Assembly (NCBI GenBank): GCA_945878575.1
Contig: CAMDUB010000002.1
Coordinates: forward strand, 1 to 64,000
DNA length: 64,000 nt
Reading direction: 5' to 3'
From: Phycisphaera mikurensis NBRC 102666
GTDB taxonomy: Bacteria > Planctomycetota > Phycisphaerae > Phycisphaerales > SM1A02
Shown here: in pieces, positions 9,242 through 18,741 of the stretch
Layout: every line of letters starts with the position of its first letter
Numbering within the stretch: the stretch's first letter is position 1
Notes under the pieces: generated by a model
What the model was told of the DNA's origin: nothing
Databases searched by the model: none
The model's input: the letters and a program-made list of their open reading frames with translations, nothing else
Translations under genes and position numbers: made by a program

Positions 9242-9273
9242 CAACCCGGCCAAGCCCCCGCTTCGCCGGGTTG
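9242..9273. terminator. Probable bidirectional terminator between convergent genes
   Basis: 9-bp perfect stem CAACCCGGC / GCCGGGTTG (9242-9250 / 9265-9273) between stops at 9208 and 9278. Confidence 0.65.
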
Positions 9274-9277
9274 TGTT

Positions 9278-10162
9278 TCACCCCTTCGCGCCCTTCCTGT
9301 AAGGCTCGAATCCAAGCTCCCCGCCGCGCAGTTTTCGCTTCATCGCCGGGGTGAGCAGCGTGCGCCAGCGGTCCTCCGGGGCGAACGAGAGCCATTCGAA
9401 CCTTGGGAAATCGGGGACCGTGGCATTGAGGTCCACAAGGCGTCCGACCTGGATTCCAACCAGTTCCCAGACCCAGAAGTTGTGCGATTTGCCGTCCGTG
9501 CACATCTCGCACCGGACGAACTGCGTCACGAGGAACTCGATGCGCCCGTTGCGGTCGATGTCAAGCGGATGCATCCCGTAGTGGGTTCCCAGCGGCAGAA
9601 ACCGTACCGATGCGGCGGCGCCGGGAGTGGCGGGCTCGAGCAGCACGACCGTGTCGTTGCCGATGTTCGCGGCGAGACCACATCCGCCTGATCCCCAATG
9701 AAAAATCATGTCGAGCGTTCCGTTGCCGTCGAGGTCGCCGACGTCGATCCCCGGCCCCGCGACACCGCGGAGGCTCCCGCCGCCGAAGTCAATGCGATGC
9801 ATGGCGACCAGTACCGGCTTACCGTCATGAGGTGCGCAGACACAGAGTCGTTCATCGGCGGTAGCGACTACGACCCAGCCGTCTCGCGGAAGTCGCCAGA
9901 GTGCAACATCCTCGTCGCTGGCACCCGACGCGCATTCCTTGATGACCGCGCGCTCCGCGTCGTTCCACGCTGCGGGCTCAATCGGCGGAACAAAGCTGAG
10001 CACTCCCGGTGCCGGCAGCGAGAAGTCCGGAAATCGCTCACTAACGGTTGAGTCCACCGACGCCCCGCCGTCGCCCGATTCCGCTGGGATGGCGGGCGGT
10101 GCAGCGATGATTCCCCCTGACAGAAAAAGCACTACGAGCGTGAAGATCGTTCTCGGCAACAT
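9278..10162 (-). CDS. Secreted protein with FG-GAP/VCBS-like repeats
   Basis: Start at 10160-10162 gives signal peptide MLPRTIFTLVVLFLSGGIIA; 'GIDVGDLDGNGTLDMIFHWGSGG', 'GMHPLDIDRNGRIEFLVTQF'. Confidence 0.72.
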   Translation of the reverse strand: MLPRTIFTLVVLFLSGGIIAAPPAIPAESGDGGASVDSTVSERFPDFSLPAPGVLSFVPPIEPAAWNDAERAVIKECASGASDEDVALWRLPRDGWVVVATADERLCVCAPHDGKPVLVAMHRIDFGGGSLRGVAGPGIDVGDLDGNGTLDMIFHWGSGGCGLAANIGNDTVVLLEPATPGAAASVRFLPLGTHYGMHPLDIDRNGRIEFLVTQFVRCEMCTDGKSHNFWVWELVGIQVGRLVDLNATVPDFPRFEWLSFAPEDRWRTLLTPAMKRKLRGGELGFEPYRKGAKG

Positions 10163-10315
10163 GGTTCCCTCCTTGGATGATCCTGAATTCCGCGTCCTGC
10201 AGAAGTAGGAAACTCGACCATCCATCGACGGTTCGATGAAAAATTTACAGCGCAAGTAATGCGCCGGCTGGGACGGCCACCGCGATATTAAGGATGGCGT
10301 CGCCCATACAGTTGG

Positions 10316-10729
10316 TCATGGCGTCGCCTCTGTGAGTTCGATGACGGCGGCGATTGCGTCCTCGCGGCCGCTCACCCGTGCAGCGGCCGCGCACTCCGCG
10401 CGATCCTCCGTGCTGCCCGCCACGACATACTGCCCGACGAACTCCCACAAGCCAACTCCGCGCTTCATAAAGACGGGGATCGGTTCGCGCTGAGCGGCGA
10501 GTAGCCGGGCGGCCATCAGGATCCCGGGGCCATCCCCGACCAGAATCCGTCGCGGCGCATGCGGGTTGAGTCGCGGCGTAAGGCATGCCGCGACGACACG
10601 TCCCCCGATGAACGGCAAGAATGACTGCATGCTGCCGCCGAGACAATCGTGGATCTCTCGGCGCGCATACAACCTGCCCACGATGAATGCAGGTGAGGGA
10701 GGGTCCGATGCTTGGCCGGGGGCGATCAC
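10316..10729 (-). CDS. Uncharacterised conserved domain protein (GxxYxRxxIHxxLGGSxQxxLP ... IPVFxKRxxxxWEFVGxYVV pattern), start uncertain
   Basis: C-terminal part of ORF 10316..11014 reads like conserved protein (AFIVGRLYARREIHDCLGGSMQSFLPFIGGRVVAACLTPRLNPHAPRRILVGDGPGI...IPVFMKRGVGLWEFVGQYVV); N-terminal part overlaps another gene in another frame. GTG at 10727-10729 is a candidate start. Confidence 0.5.
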   Translation of the reverse strand: MIAPGQASDPPSPAFIVGRLYARREIHDCLGGSMQSFLPFIGGRVVAACLTPRLNPHAPRRILVGDGPGILMAARLLAAQREPIPVFMKRGVGLWEFVGQYVVAGSTEDRAECAAAARVSGREDAIAAVIELTEATP

Positions 10730-10952
10730 TACTCGTTTAAACCTACCCGATCGCTGCCGTCCGGACGATTCCTTAGGACACCACCTGCCGACCCCGTACC
10801 CTGCAGTTGGATCAATGGGACCGACGGCCTGCCTCAAGTGCGATTCCTTCCAACACCTCCGTGGCAGCATGTTTTGCGGCGCGCTCGCGAAGTGTGATTT
10901 GGCGGTCTTCGGGTGCGATTCCTTCCACCAGCTTGGCGGCCCACTCGCTGCC

Positions 10953-11834
10953 TTACGGACGGTCGAAACTCCCGAGCTCGCCCCAGAACCACTCAAGCTT
11001 CTCGAACGCGACATTCAGTTCCCGCGTGCTGAGTCCCGTCACGGTCGCCATCAGAGCGAATTCGGTCTTCCATGACTCTGGCGGTGCCGACAGCCGAGGC
11101 GGGACCACTTGCCTTGCCCTGCGTCGAAAGGTCTCTACGATCGCCGCGCGAACCTCCATCGGATCAAGTTCACCGCGCTCAATGAGTAAAACAATGTCAA
11201 CAAGATCGCGGGACCGGGTGTTGACGCGGTCCGTCCACGGAGATGTGTACGCGTGAATCTTTTCCGCAAATTGCTGTGCTCGCGGTACCGCGCTCACACG
11301 GGCAGCCGCAACACCAGCAAACCCAAGCAGGTCTTCGCCGACAAGCAACTCCGGTACACCGATGACCGCATCACCGAAGCCGACATCGATGTGAAAGCGC
11401 GCAAAGTCACGCCCCGCCATCCGCGCGATCACGGGGAACGATCCCCCGCCATCGGGTGGTCCTTGAAGTTCGCTGCGTGCCTGCTGGATTTGGAACTCGA
11501 AGAAATCGCCGGGGTCTGTCACGGCCGCGGCACGAAGAGTTTCGTGCGCCGCTGCAAGGCGCGCTGGAAGCGTGGCGTTGGCTCGATCACTTCTGCTGAC
11601 AAGATCGATGTCGCTGGTAGTTCGTGCCTTCGGCCGAAAGCGGAGTTCCATCGCGTAGCCGCCCTTCAGCAACCAGGGCGGATCCTTCTCTGCGAATAGC
11701 CTTGCAAGCAGGCGCTCGATCGCCACCTTGAGGCGCAATCCCTGGATCTGAACGCCGCGCTCCTGCGCCACCGTGCGCAGCCGGTCCTCCAGCGCGTTGC
11801 GAAACGCCTCTGCGTTGGCATAGACCTTGCTCAT
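10953..11834 (-). CDS. abiEii: AbiEii/AbiGii-family nucleotidyltransferase (type IV TA toxin)
   Basis: 'PPWLLKGGYAMELRFRPKARTTSDIDLVSR' nucleotidyltransferase motif; 'RARDLVDIVLLIERGELD'-type segment; overlaps upstream AbiEi-like ORF by 4 nt. Confidence 0.88.
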   Translation of the reverse strand: MSKVYANAEAFRNALEDRLRTVAQERGVQIQGLRLKVAIERLLARLFAEKDPPWLLKGGYAMELRFRPKARTTSDIDLVSRSDRANATLPARLAAAHETLRAAAVTDPGDFFEFQIQQARSELQGPPDGGGSFPVIARMAGRDFARFHIDVGFGDAVIGVPELLVGEDLLGFAGVAAARVSAVPRAQQFAEKIHAYTSPWTDRVNTRSRDLVDIVLLIERGELDPMEVRAAIVETFRRRARQVVPPRLSAPPESWKTEFALMATVTGLSTRELNVAFEKLEWFWGELGSFDRP

Positions 11835-12439
11835 GCAGTCCGTCGCTTCGGATGAGCGCCACTCATGACCTTCCGTCGTGCCGCCCGAAGCGCGCCTGCT
11901 TCAGTACGACCAATGAGCCCACCGCGCACTGCCTTGACAACCGCGCGCTCAAACTGCTCTGTAGGAAAGGTTGCGTCGGTGGAAAGATCCTCCAGCGTGC
12001 GGAGTGGCTTCGTCACACGAAACGACGACAGTTCCTGCGCGTCGCGTACAGGCATGAGCCCGCGGTGCAGCATGCACCCCTTTGGCACAACCTTTCGATA
12101 CGAAGTAGGCACCGTCATGTGGATAGTTGTGGGGATGAACTCGGCAAGCTCGTGGAGTGCAAGCGCGGTGTGATGCGAAATGACGGCCTGAGGTCGATCG
12201 TCATGGCCACGGCTCGAGAGCCACAGCCGCAGGAGGTCATCGTGTTCCGCATGAGGAAGCGTGGGAATGCGATACAGGCCGCGCCCAACCCGATCAAAGT
12301 TGCCCGCTTCGAGGTGGTACTTCAGATGCGCAGAGCCGTATCCCGTCTCCGCGGCCTGTCGAGCCGTGAAGTAACCACCCTGCGTATTCGCAAGGGCGGC
12401 AAGGGTGCGAAGAGCGGACTTTTGGTCGCGGTAGGCCAT
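11831..12439 (-). CDS. abiEi: AbiEi-like antitoxin / transcriptional regulator (type IV TA)
   Basis: N-terminal wHTH 'TQGGYFTARQAAETGYGSAHLKYHLEAGNFDRVGRGLYRI', 'VISHHTALALHELAEFIP', 'VTKPLRTLEDLSTDA'; co-oriented and overlapping with abiEii. Confidence 0.88.
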   Translation of the reverse strand: MAYRDQKSALRTLAALANTQGGYFTARQAAETGYGSAHLKYHLEAGNFDRVGRGLYRIPTLPHAEHDDLLRLWLSSRGHDDRPQAVISHHTALALHELAEFIPTTIHMTVPTSYRKVVPKGCMLHRGLMPVRDAQELSSFRVTKPLRTLEDLSTDATFPTEQFERAVVKAVRGGLIGRTEAGALRAARRKVMSGAHPKRRTA

Positions 12440-12449
12440 GCATGAAACC

Positions 12450-12492
12450 TCAAATCATTTGATGTTATATACGAAAAGACTTTGCAAGTCAA
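12450..12492 (-). promoter_or_regulatory. Sigma70-like promoter with inverted repeats upstream of abiEi
   Basis: Minus strand: TTGACT (12487-12492) - 17 nt - TATAAC (12464-12469); perfect inverted repeat TCAAATCATTTGA (12450-12462) at predicted start site and GACTT-TGC-AAGTC (12478-12490) at -35. Confidence 0.7.
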
Positions 12493-12554
12493 TCGAATTC
12501 ATTCACCCGCATTCAATCGAATTGCCTGAGGCCGCCGCGCTAAATTATCACACC

Positions 12555-13004
12555 GTGCCCCTCCTCCTCGCCCTCATCATCTGCATCGGCGGCGGCGCAG
12601 CCAGCGGCTTAGCAACGCCCCCGGGCGAGTGGTACGCCGCACTCGCAAAGCCAACATGGACGCCGCCCGGATGGGTGTTTGGGCCCGCATGGACCCTGCT
12701 CTACACACTCATGGCGGTGGCCGCATGGACCGTCTGGCGACGCCGCCAACAGACCTCCGTGCGCGTGCCACTGACACTCTTTGCCGTGCAACTGGCGCTC
12801 AACTTTGCGTGGACGCCACTCTTCTTTGGAATGCACCAGCCAGGATTCGCACTGGCGGAAATACTGGTGATGCTGGTGGCGATCATGGCAACTACCGTCT
12901 CGTTCGGGCGGGTCAGCGCGCCAGCGGCGTGGATGATGGCGCCCTACTGCGCATGGGTGTGCTTTGCAACGGCTCTCAACTGGGCTATCTGGAAAATGAA
13001 CTGA
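12555..13004 (+). CDS. tspO: TspO/MBR family (tryptophan-rich sensory) membrane protein
   Basis: GTG start at 12555; 'WYAALAKPTWTPPGWVFGPAWTLLYTLMAVAAW...LNFAWTPLFFGMHQPGFALAEI...'. Confidence 0.93.
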   Translation: MPLLLALIICIGGGAASGLATPPGEWYAALAKPTWTPPGWVFGPAWTLLYTLMAVAAWTVWRRRQQTSVRVPLTLFAVQLALNFAWTPLFFGMHQPGFALAEILVMLVAIMATTVSFGRVSAPAAWMMAPYCAWVCFATALNWAIWKMN

Positions 13005-13016
13005 ATCCACTCGCGC

Positions 13017-13928
13017 TCAGCCCACAACGCGTTCCGGCAGCTTCGCCAATTCCATCACTGCTGCACGCAACGGGAGCGATGGCATCGCGCCGCTTCGCTG
13101 CGCGGCAAGCGCGCCGGCTGCGTTGCCCCACGCAAGTGCATCCTGTATCGAACCGCCTTCAGCAAGCGCAACAATTGACGCGCCGATGAATGCATCGCCA
13201 CATCCAACAGTGTCGATGACCTTGACTTTATATCCCGCGTGCGCCGCACGTCCCGCCCTTGAACGCGCGATCGCACCCGCCGCGCCCAGCGTCATCACCA
13301 CCGCGCCGTGCGGGACCCGCGCCGCCAGCGCAGTCAATGCACGCTCCGGGTCATGCTCGCCGCTGAGCGATTCCGCTTCCGTTTCATTGACACAAAGTCC
13401 ATCCAAGTTGGTGAAGTCAATCGCGCGCACATGTTCGTCCCCCGGCGCGGCATTGAGCCACACCTTCATCCCGCGCTCGCATGCGAGCCGGATGCACAAC
13501 GCAAGCTCTGCGCATTCGTTCTGCAGCAGCAGGTAACTGCCGCGCTCGCACGTGGCAAGGAACTGCTCAATGTCTCCGCGTTCCAGGCGCGCGTTTGCCT
13601 CACGCGCCACCATGATGGCGTTCTCACCGCTATCCGTAATGGTGACGATGGCCATCCCGGAAACCGCATCGTCCGTTCGGATACCCGCCGTCTCAACGCC
13701 AGCCGCTTGCAGCGCGTCAACAATGAATCGCCCATCAGACCCGGTGCGGCCGCACATACGGACCGTCGCACCGCATCGAGCGGCAGCCACCGCCTGATTG
13801 GCGCCCTTCCCGCCCGGAAAGATCTGCACGGACTGCGCCGCCACCGTCTCGCCCGCACGGGGAAACTGGCTCACCCGGACGAATCGGTCAACCATGAGCG
13901 AGCCGATGACATGGACGATGGCGGGCAT
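13017..13928 (-). CDS. rbsK: Ribokinase-like PfkB carbohydrate kinase
   Basis: 'HVIGSLMVDRFVRVSQFPRAGETVAAQSVQIFPGGKGANQAVAAARCG', C-term 'VIDTVGCGDAFIGAS'. Confidence 0.9.
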   Translation of the reverse strand: MPAIVHVIGSLMVDRFVRVSQFPRAGETVAAQSVQIFPGGKGANQAVAAARCGATVRMCGRTGSDGRFIVDALQAAGVETAGIRTDDAVSGMAIVTITDSGENAIMVAREANARLERGDIEQFLATCERGSYLLLQNECAELALCIRLACERGMKVWLNAAPGDEHVRAIDFTNLDGLCVNETEAESLSGEHDPERALTALAARVPHGAVVMTLGAAGAIARSRAGRAAHAGYKVKVIDTVGCGDAFIGASIVALAEGGSIQDALAWGNAAGALAAQRSGAMPSLPLRAAVMELAKLPERVVG

Positions 13929-14112
13929 CCCGGCAGCGTAGTTGCGGGCGCCTATCGGTCCCGATCACCGGAATTTAAATAAATTCAAACGGAACAAACG
14001 GAATTACTTGCACAGGCCAATCCTAGATTGCAAATTCAGGCACCTCACCGGATAGACACAACGGCAAGGATGCCGAACGTCACTTCGCGGTGGCTTGCCA
14101 AGGAGGGCCGAA

Positions 14113-16074
14113 ATGTCCGACACTGACCCCACTCACTCAGATCTCACGAATGCTGTGACTCGCAGGCCTTGGCTGTTGGCACTGGTGACCGGCGCGGCAC
14201 TGTTCGCGTTCGCCATTACTGGCGTGTTATTCATGCATCGATCCGCCGACGACGCGCTGGAATTGACCATGCGCGATTCGCTGCGCAGTATCACGGCGAT
14301 CGCGGCGCGCAGTATTGACCCCGCGCTTCACGCACAGGTGCATACTGCCATGGACGCCGCATCACCCGAGTACCAACAAACCGCCGAACCGATGGAAGGG
14401 TTAGTCCGGTCGCTTCCGATCCTCCGTTCGATGTACACGTTCCGGGCTGGAACCGATGGCAGCGTTGACATTGTGGTCGATCCCACCGACACCGCCACCG
14501 GTGCAATCCCCGGCATGCGCTTTGGTCACCGGGACCCTGCGCTCCTGGAAGCCATTCGTTCCGGATCCACCACCACCTCTGAAACCATCTACACCGACGC
14601 GCGCGGGTCAACACTCAGCGCGTATTCCCCAGTCCGTAATGCGGCGGGTGGGATCGAGTGCTTTGTCGGTGTTGACATGGACGCCAATGAACTCATTCGC
14701 CAAGAGGAGCGAATTCATATTGCCGTTGGTCTGAGTATCGCGTTCGCACTTATTGGGAGTTCCGCGCTCGGATGGTCGATGTACGGATGGCATGAGCGCA
14801 CGGCGCACGCAGAGCGCGCCCGCAACTTTGAACGCGCCCAACTGCTGCAGAGTGAAGCGCTGGCGCAAAGTACCAACCAAGCCAAAGACGACTTTATTGC
14901 CAACGTCAGCCACGAAATTCGCACTCCATTGGCTGCCATCATTGGGTACGCCGAATTGCTACGCGAGCAACGCATTGACACCGGAAATCCGCTGGCGAAC
15001 GATGCGCCAAACGCCATCGCGCGTAACGGCGCGCATCTAATGGGCGTGGTGAATGACATTCTTGATGTCTCGCAAGTGGAGGCTGGCGCACTGGCGATTC
15101 ATGGCAAGCACATGGACCTGTATGCAACCGCGCGTGAGGCCGCGGAGTTGCTCGCCATCCGTGCTGAGGCCAAGGGAATCACGCTGACGGTGGAATGTAA
15201 ACCGAATAGCGCTGTAGCAGTCATTGCTGATCCAATGCGTGTGCGGCAGATTCTCCTCAACTTGATTGGTAACGCCATCAAGTTCACCGATAGCGGCAGC
15301 GTTCGCGTCGCCATCACTCGCGAGGGTCCATGGGCGGTTGCAGCGATTCACGACAGCGGCCCCGGCATGACTCCCGAACAAATCTCTCGCTTGTTCCAGC
15401 GGTTCTCGCGAGTCGACCGCGATACCAGTTCGCTAGGCACCGGCATTGGGCTTGAACTGTCGCAGCGCCTGGCACGGCTGATGCATGGCGGGATCGCCGT
15501 CGAAAGTACGCCGGGTTCTGGAACGACGTTCCGCCTCTCGATGATGATTGCCGCCTCTGACCCACCGAGCGAGTACCTGCAGTCGCACCCAAGCGCAGAC
15601 AGTCATTGCAGCACTGGCAGTACCGATGAGATCGCCCCCCTTCCGCTGGCGGGGATCGATGTACTGGTCGCAGAAGACGGAGTGGACAACGCCCGGCTAT
15701 GGCGCCACCACTTGGAGCAAGCTGGCGCCGAGGTGTGGCAGGCTTCCAATGGTCGTGAAGCCATTGGATTGGTGCGCGCCGCTGACATGGGTGTCCTAGA
15801 GCGGCCGTTTGACATTGTGCTCATGGACATGGAAATGCCAATCATGGACGGTGTTGAGGCGACCCAACAACTCCGATCAGAAGGCTTTCGGATGCCGATT
15901 GTTGGACTCACCGCTCATTCCGACGTGGCAACTCGCACCAAGCTGCTCGATGCCGGCTGCAATGACAGTGCCACCAAACCGATCAGCCGGGCCGGTTTGA
16001 CTCGGCTGATTCTGGCGCATGTGCGCGGCGGTCGGCAGCCCGCGGTGGCGAAGAAATCGGTTTCCGCTACGTGA
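14113..16074 (+). CDS. Hybrid sensor histidine kinase / response regulator
   Basis: Two TMs flanking sensor region, HisKA 'NVSHEIRTPLAAIIGYAELL', HATPase 'NLIGNAIKFTDSG...GTGIGLELSQRLARLMHGGI', REC 'DIVLMDMEMPIMDGVEATQQLR'; RBS aggagg upstream of ATG 14113. Confidence 0.95.
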   Translation: MSDTDPTHSDLTNAVTRRPWLLALVTGAALFAFAITGVLFMHRSADDALELTMRDSLRSITAIAARSIDPALHAQVHTAMDAASPEYQQTAEPMEGLVRSLPILRSMYTFRAGTDGSVDIVVDPTDTATGAIPGMRFGHRDPALLEAIRSGSTTTSETIYTDARGSTLSAYSPVRNAAGGIECFVGVDMDANELIRQEERIHIAVGLSIAFALIGSSALGWSMYGWHERTAHAERARNFERAQLLQSEALAQSTNQAKDDFIANVSHEIRTPLAAIIGYAELLREQRIDTGNPLANDAPNAIARNGAHLMGVVNDILDVSQVEAGALAIHGKHMDLYATAREAAELLAIRAEAKGITLTVECKPNSAVAVIADPMRVRQILLNLIGNAIKFTDSGSVRVAITREGPWAVAAIHDSGPGMTPEQISRLFQRFSRVDRDTSSLGTGIGLELSQRLARLMHGGIAVESTPGSGTTFRLSMMIAASDPPSEYLQSHPSADSHCSTGSTDEIAPLPLAGIDVLVAEDGVDNARLWRHHLEQAGAEVWQASNGREAIGLVRAADMGVLERPFDIVLMDMEMPIMDGVEATQQLRSEGFRMPIVGLTAHSDVATRTKLLDAGCNDSATKPISRAGLTRLILAHVRGGRQPAVAKKSVSAT

Positions 16075-16184
16075 CTGATCCCCTGCCCGAAATATGGGCG
16101 GAAGCACCCCGAAACCGAGAAGAATTTCAAGCGAAATCACTAATTATGGCGTAACAATAGGTACCGAAAGGTCGTCATGCTGCC

Positions 16185-18731
16185 ATGAGGATTGCGCTTG
16201 GACATCTGCCTTGCCAGCTTGTGGCGCTCATTGCGGCCGTCGCGGTCAACACCGCACTGGACGCAGCAGCCGCTCCACCGACGCCCGCGCAAATCGAATT
16301 CTTTGAGACCAGCGTTCGCCCGCTCTTGGTGACGCACTGCGATCGGTGCCACTCCAGCTCAGCAACCAAGGTCAAGGGCGGGCTGCGGCTCGATTCGCTT
16401 GAGGGAATCCTGAAGGGTGGCGACACCGGACCAGCACTGGTGCCCGGCGACCCAGATCACAGCCTGCTCATCACCGCCATCCGTTACGGCAATCGGGATT
16501 TGGAGATGCCTCCGAAGTCGAAACTTCCGCCGGAAGCCATCAAGGTGCTTGAGCAATGGGTCAAGATGGGCGCGCCCCACCCCGATGCGCTGGTACCGGC
16601 TGGTCAGCCGATCGTGGTGTACAAGGTTGGTATTGATATTGCCAAGGGGCGGCAGTTCTGGTCATACGTTGCGCCGCGCAAGAGCGCACCGCCGTTAGTG
16701 AATGATGGCGCGTGGGTGTATTCACCCATTGATCAATTTGTGCTGGCGAAGGTGGAAGAAGCCGGGCTCCATCCGGCGCCCGACGCGGATCGACGCTCGT
16801 TGATTCGTCGCCTGACGTTTGACCTGGTCGGACTGCCACCGACACCTGAAGAAATCGATGCGTTTGAACGCGACCGTGCGCCCGACGCCTATGAGCGCTT
16901 GGTAGATCGCCTGTTGGCGTCACCACGCTTCGGCGAGCGATGGGGTCGGCACTGGCTTGACGTTGCGCGCTTTGGTGAGTCAAGCGGCAAGGAGTCCAAT
17001 GTCCTCTACCCGCACGCGTGGCGCTACCGCGACTATGTGATCGGAGCGTTCAACAAGGACAAGCCGTACGACCTGTTCCTGCGCGAGCAGATTGCCGGCG
17101 ACCTCATGCCTGCGGCCAACGACAATCAGCGCGCCGAGCAACTGATTGCTACGGGATACCTGGCCGTTGGAACCAAGGGTCATGACACCCGCGGCAAAGC
17201 GCAATTCACCTTCGACATGGTGGACGAGCAAATTGACGCGATCGGCCAAGGTTTACTGGCAACCACCATTGCCTGTGCAAGGTGCCACGACCATAAGTTT
17301 GATCCGATCCCGCAGCGCGATTACTACGCCGTTGCTGGAATTTTCATGTCAACCGCCACGGAATACGGCACCTACCGCGGGCAAGGCAACAACCATCCGT
17401 CCACGCTGATTGAGTTGCCAGCGAAAGCGGATATTCCCAATGGCGCCACTATGCCTGGACCAATTCGACGTACCGTGGAGGCGCAGTTAACGCGCGCCGG
17501 TGCCGACGCTGAACAAGCGACAGCGCTTATGGCCAAAGCGCGTGAGGCTCGTAAGCCGGGCAGCACCGTGAAACTCACCGCCGCTGAACAACAGCAACTG
17601 CAGCGCGCACGCACCGCCGATGGTCGCCAAGAAGCTGCCGCTGATTTGCTGGCCCGCTTTGACGAAAGTGGCAAGGCCACTGATGCCAATCGACTGGCGA
17701 TGGGCGCGCAAGAAGCGGAGAAGCCACAGAACGCTCGGTTGCTTTCCCGGGGTGAACTAGAGAAGCCGGGCGAAACCGTTCCGCGTGGGTACTTGCAAGT
17801 ACTCACGCAGGATGGAGACACCAAGATCAGCACCGGAAGCGGCCGTGATGTGTTGGCGCAATCGATCGGCAGCGCACGCAATCCGCTCACCGCGCGCGTG
17901 TGGGTCAATCGCGTGTGGCACCATGTCTTTGGAAAGCCGATCGTGCCGACGCCTGACAACTTTGGTGCCAGTGGCGTTCGACCCACGCATCCGGAGTTGC
18001 TTGACTGGCTTGCTGTTGACTTTATGGAGCATGGGTGGTCCACCAAGTCGATCGTGAAATCGTTGGTGATGACGCACACGTACCGCATGAGTTCTAAGGC
18101 GGATGCGAAGGCGATTGCCACCGACCCCGATGACAAACTGCTGTGGCGCATGCCCAAGCGACGCTTGGAAGCAGAGTCAATCCGCGATGCCATGTTGATG
18201 GCTGCCGGAACCCTGCAGCTCACGCCGCCAATTGGTTCGGCGGTGAACTACCTGGAGGGTGTTGACCGCAATCCGGTTGTTGCAGCGCAAGCCGACATTG
18301 ACCAACCAGTGCGATCGGTGTACTTGCCAGTGATGCGCGACCATGTGGATGAAATGCTGGACGTCTTTGACTTTGCAGAGCCCGCCTACGTTTCCGGCGA
18401 TCGTGACGAAACCAGCGTTCCAACGCAGGCGCTGTTCATGATGAATAGCGAGCGAGTCACCAAAGCTGCCAACACCATGGCGCGGCGATTGCTTGCTGAG
18501 CAGTCCACGGAGTCGGATCGCATTCAACGCGCGTTTGAATTGTGCGTTGGTCGCAAGCCCACCCAAACAGAAATCACTGCGGTGCGCAGCTTCTTCAAGG
18601 ACTTTGTGGCAGCGCAAAGTGGTAAGTCCGCACGACAAGCCAAGGGTGAAGCCAAGCGACTTGAAGAGTCTTCATGGTCGGCGTTCTGTCAGGCGTTGTT
18701 CCAGTCAGCTGAATTCCGGATGGTGGAGTAG
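16185..18731 (+). CDS. Planctomycete cytochrome c (PSCyt1) + DUF1549 + DUF1553 protein
   Basis: 'VRPLLVTHCDRCHS'; 'RRLTFDLVGLPPTPEEIDAF'; 'RFGERWGRHWLDVARF'; 'ARVWVNRVWHHVFGKPIVPTPDNFG'. Confidence 0.95.
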   Translation: MRIALGHLPCQLVALIAAVAVNTALDAAAAPPTPAQIEFFETSVRPLLVTHCDRCHSSSATKVKGGLRLDSLEGILKGGDTGPALVPGDPDHSLLITAIRYGNRDLEMPPKSKLPPEAIKVLEQWVKMGAPHPDALVPAGQPIVVYKVGIDIAKGRQFWSYVAPRKSAPPLVNDGAWVYSPIDQFVLAKVEEAGLHPAPDADRRSLIRRLTFDLVGLPPTPEEIDAFERDRAPDAYERLVDRLLASPRFGERWGRHWLDVARFGESSGKESNVLYPHAWRYRDYVIGAFNKDKPYDLFLREQIAGDLMPAANDNQRAEQLIATGYLAVGTKGHDTRGKAQFTFDMVDEQIDAIGQGLLATTIACARCHDHKFDPIPQRDYYAVAGIFMSTATEYGTYRGQGNNHPSTLIELPAKADIPNGATMPGPIRRTVEAQLTRAGADAEQATALMAKAREARKPGSTVKLTAAEQQQLQRARTADGRQEAAADLLARFDESGKATDANRLAMGAQEAEKPQNARLLSRGELEKPGETVPRGYLQVLTQDGDTKISTGSGRDVLAQSIGSARNPLTARVWVNRVWHHVFGKPIVPTPDNFGASGVRPTHPELLDWLAVDFMEHGWSTKSIVKSLVMTHTYRMSSKADAKAIATDPDDKLLWRMPKRRLEAESIRDAMLMAAGTLQLTPPIGSAVNYLEGVDRNPVVAAQADIDQPVRSVYLPVMRDHVDEMLDVFDFAEPAYVSGDRDETSVPTQALFMMNSERVTKAANTMARRLLAEQSTESDRIQRAFELCVGRKPTQTEITAVRSFFKDFVAAQSGKSARQAKGEAKRLEESSWSAFCQALFQSAEFRMVE

Positions 18732-18741
18732 GAGCACTCAC

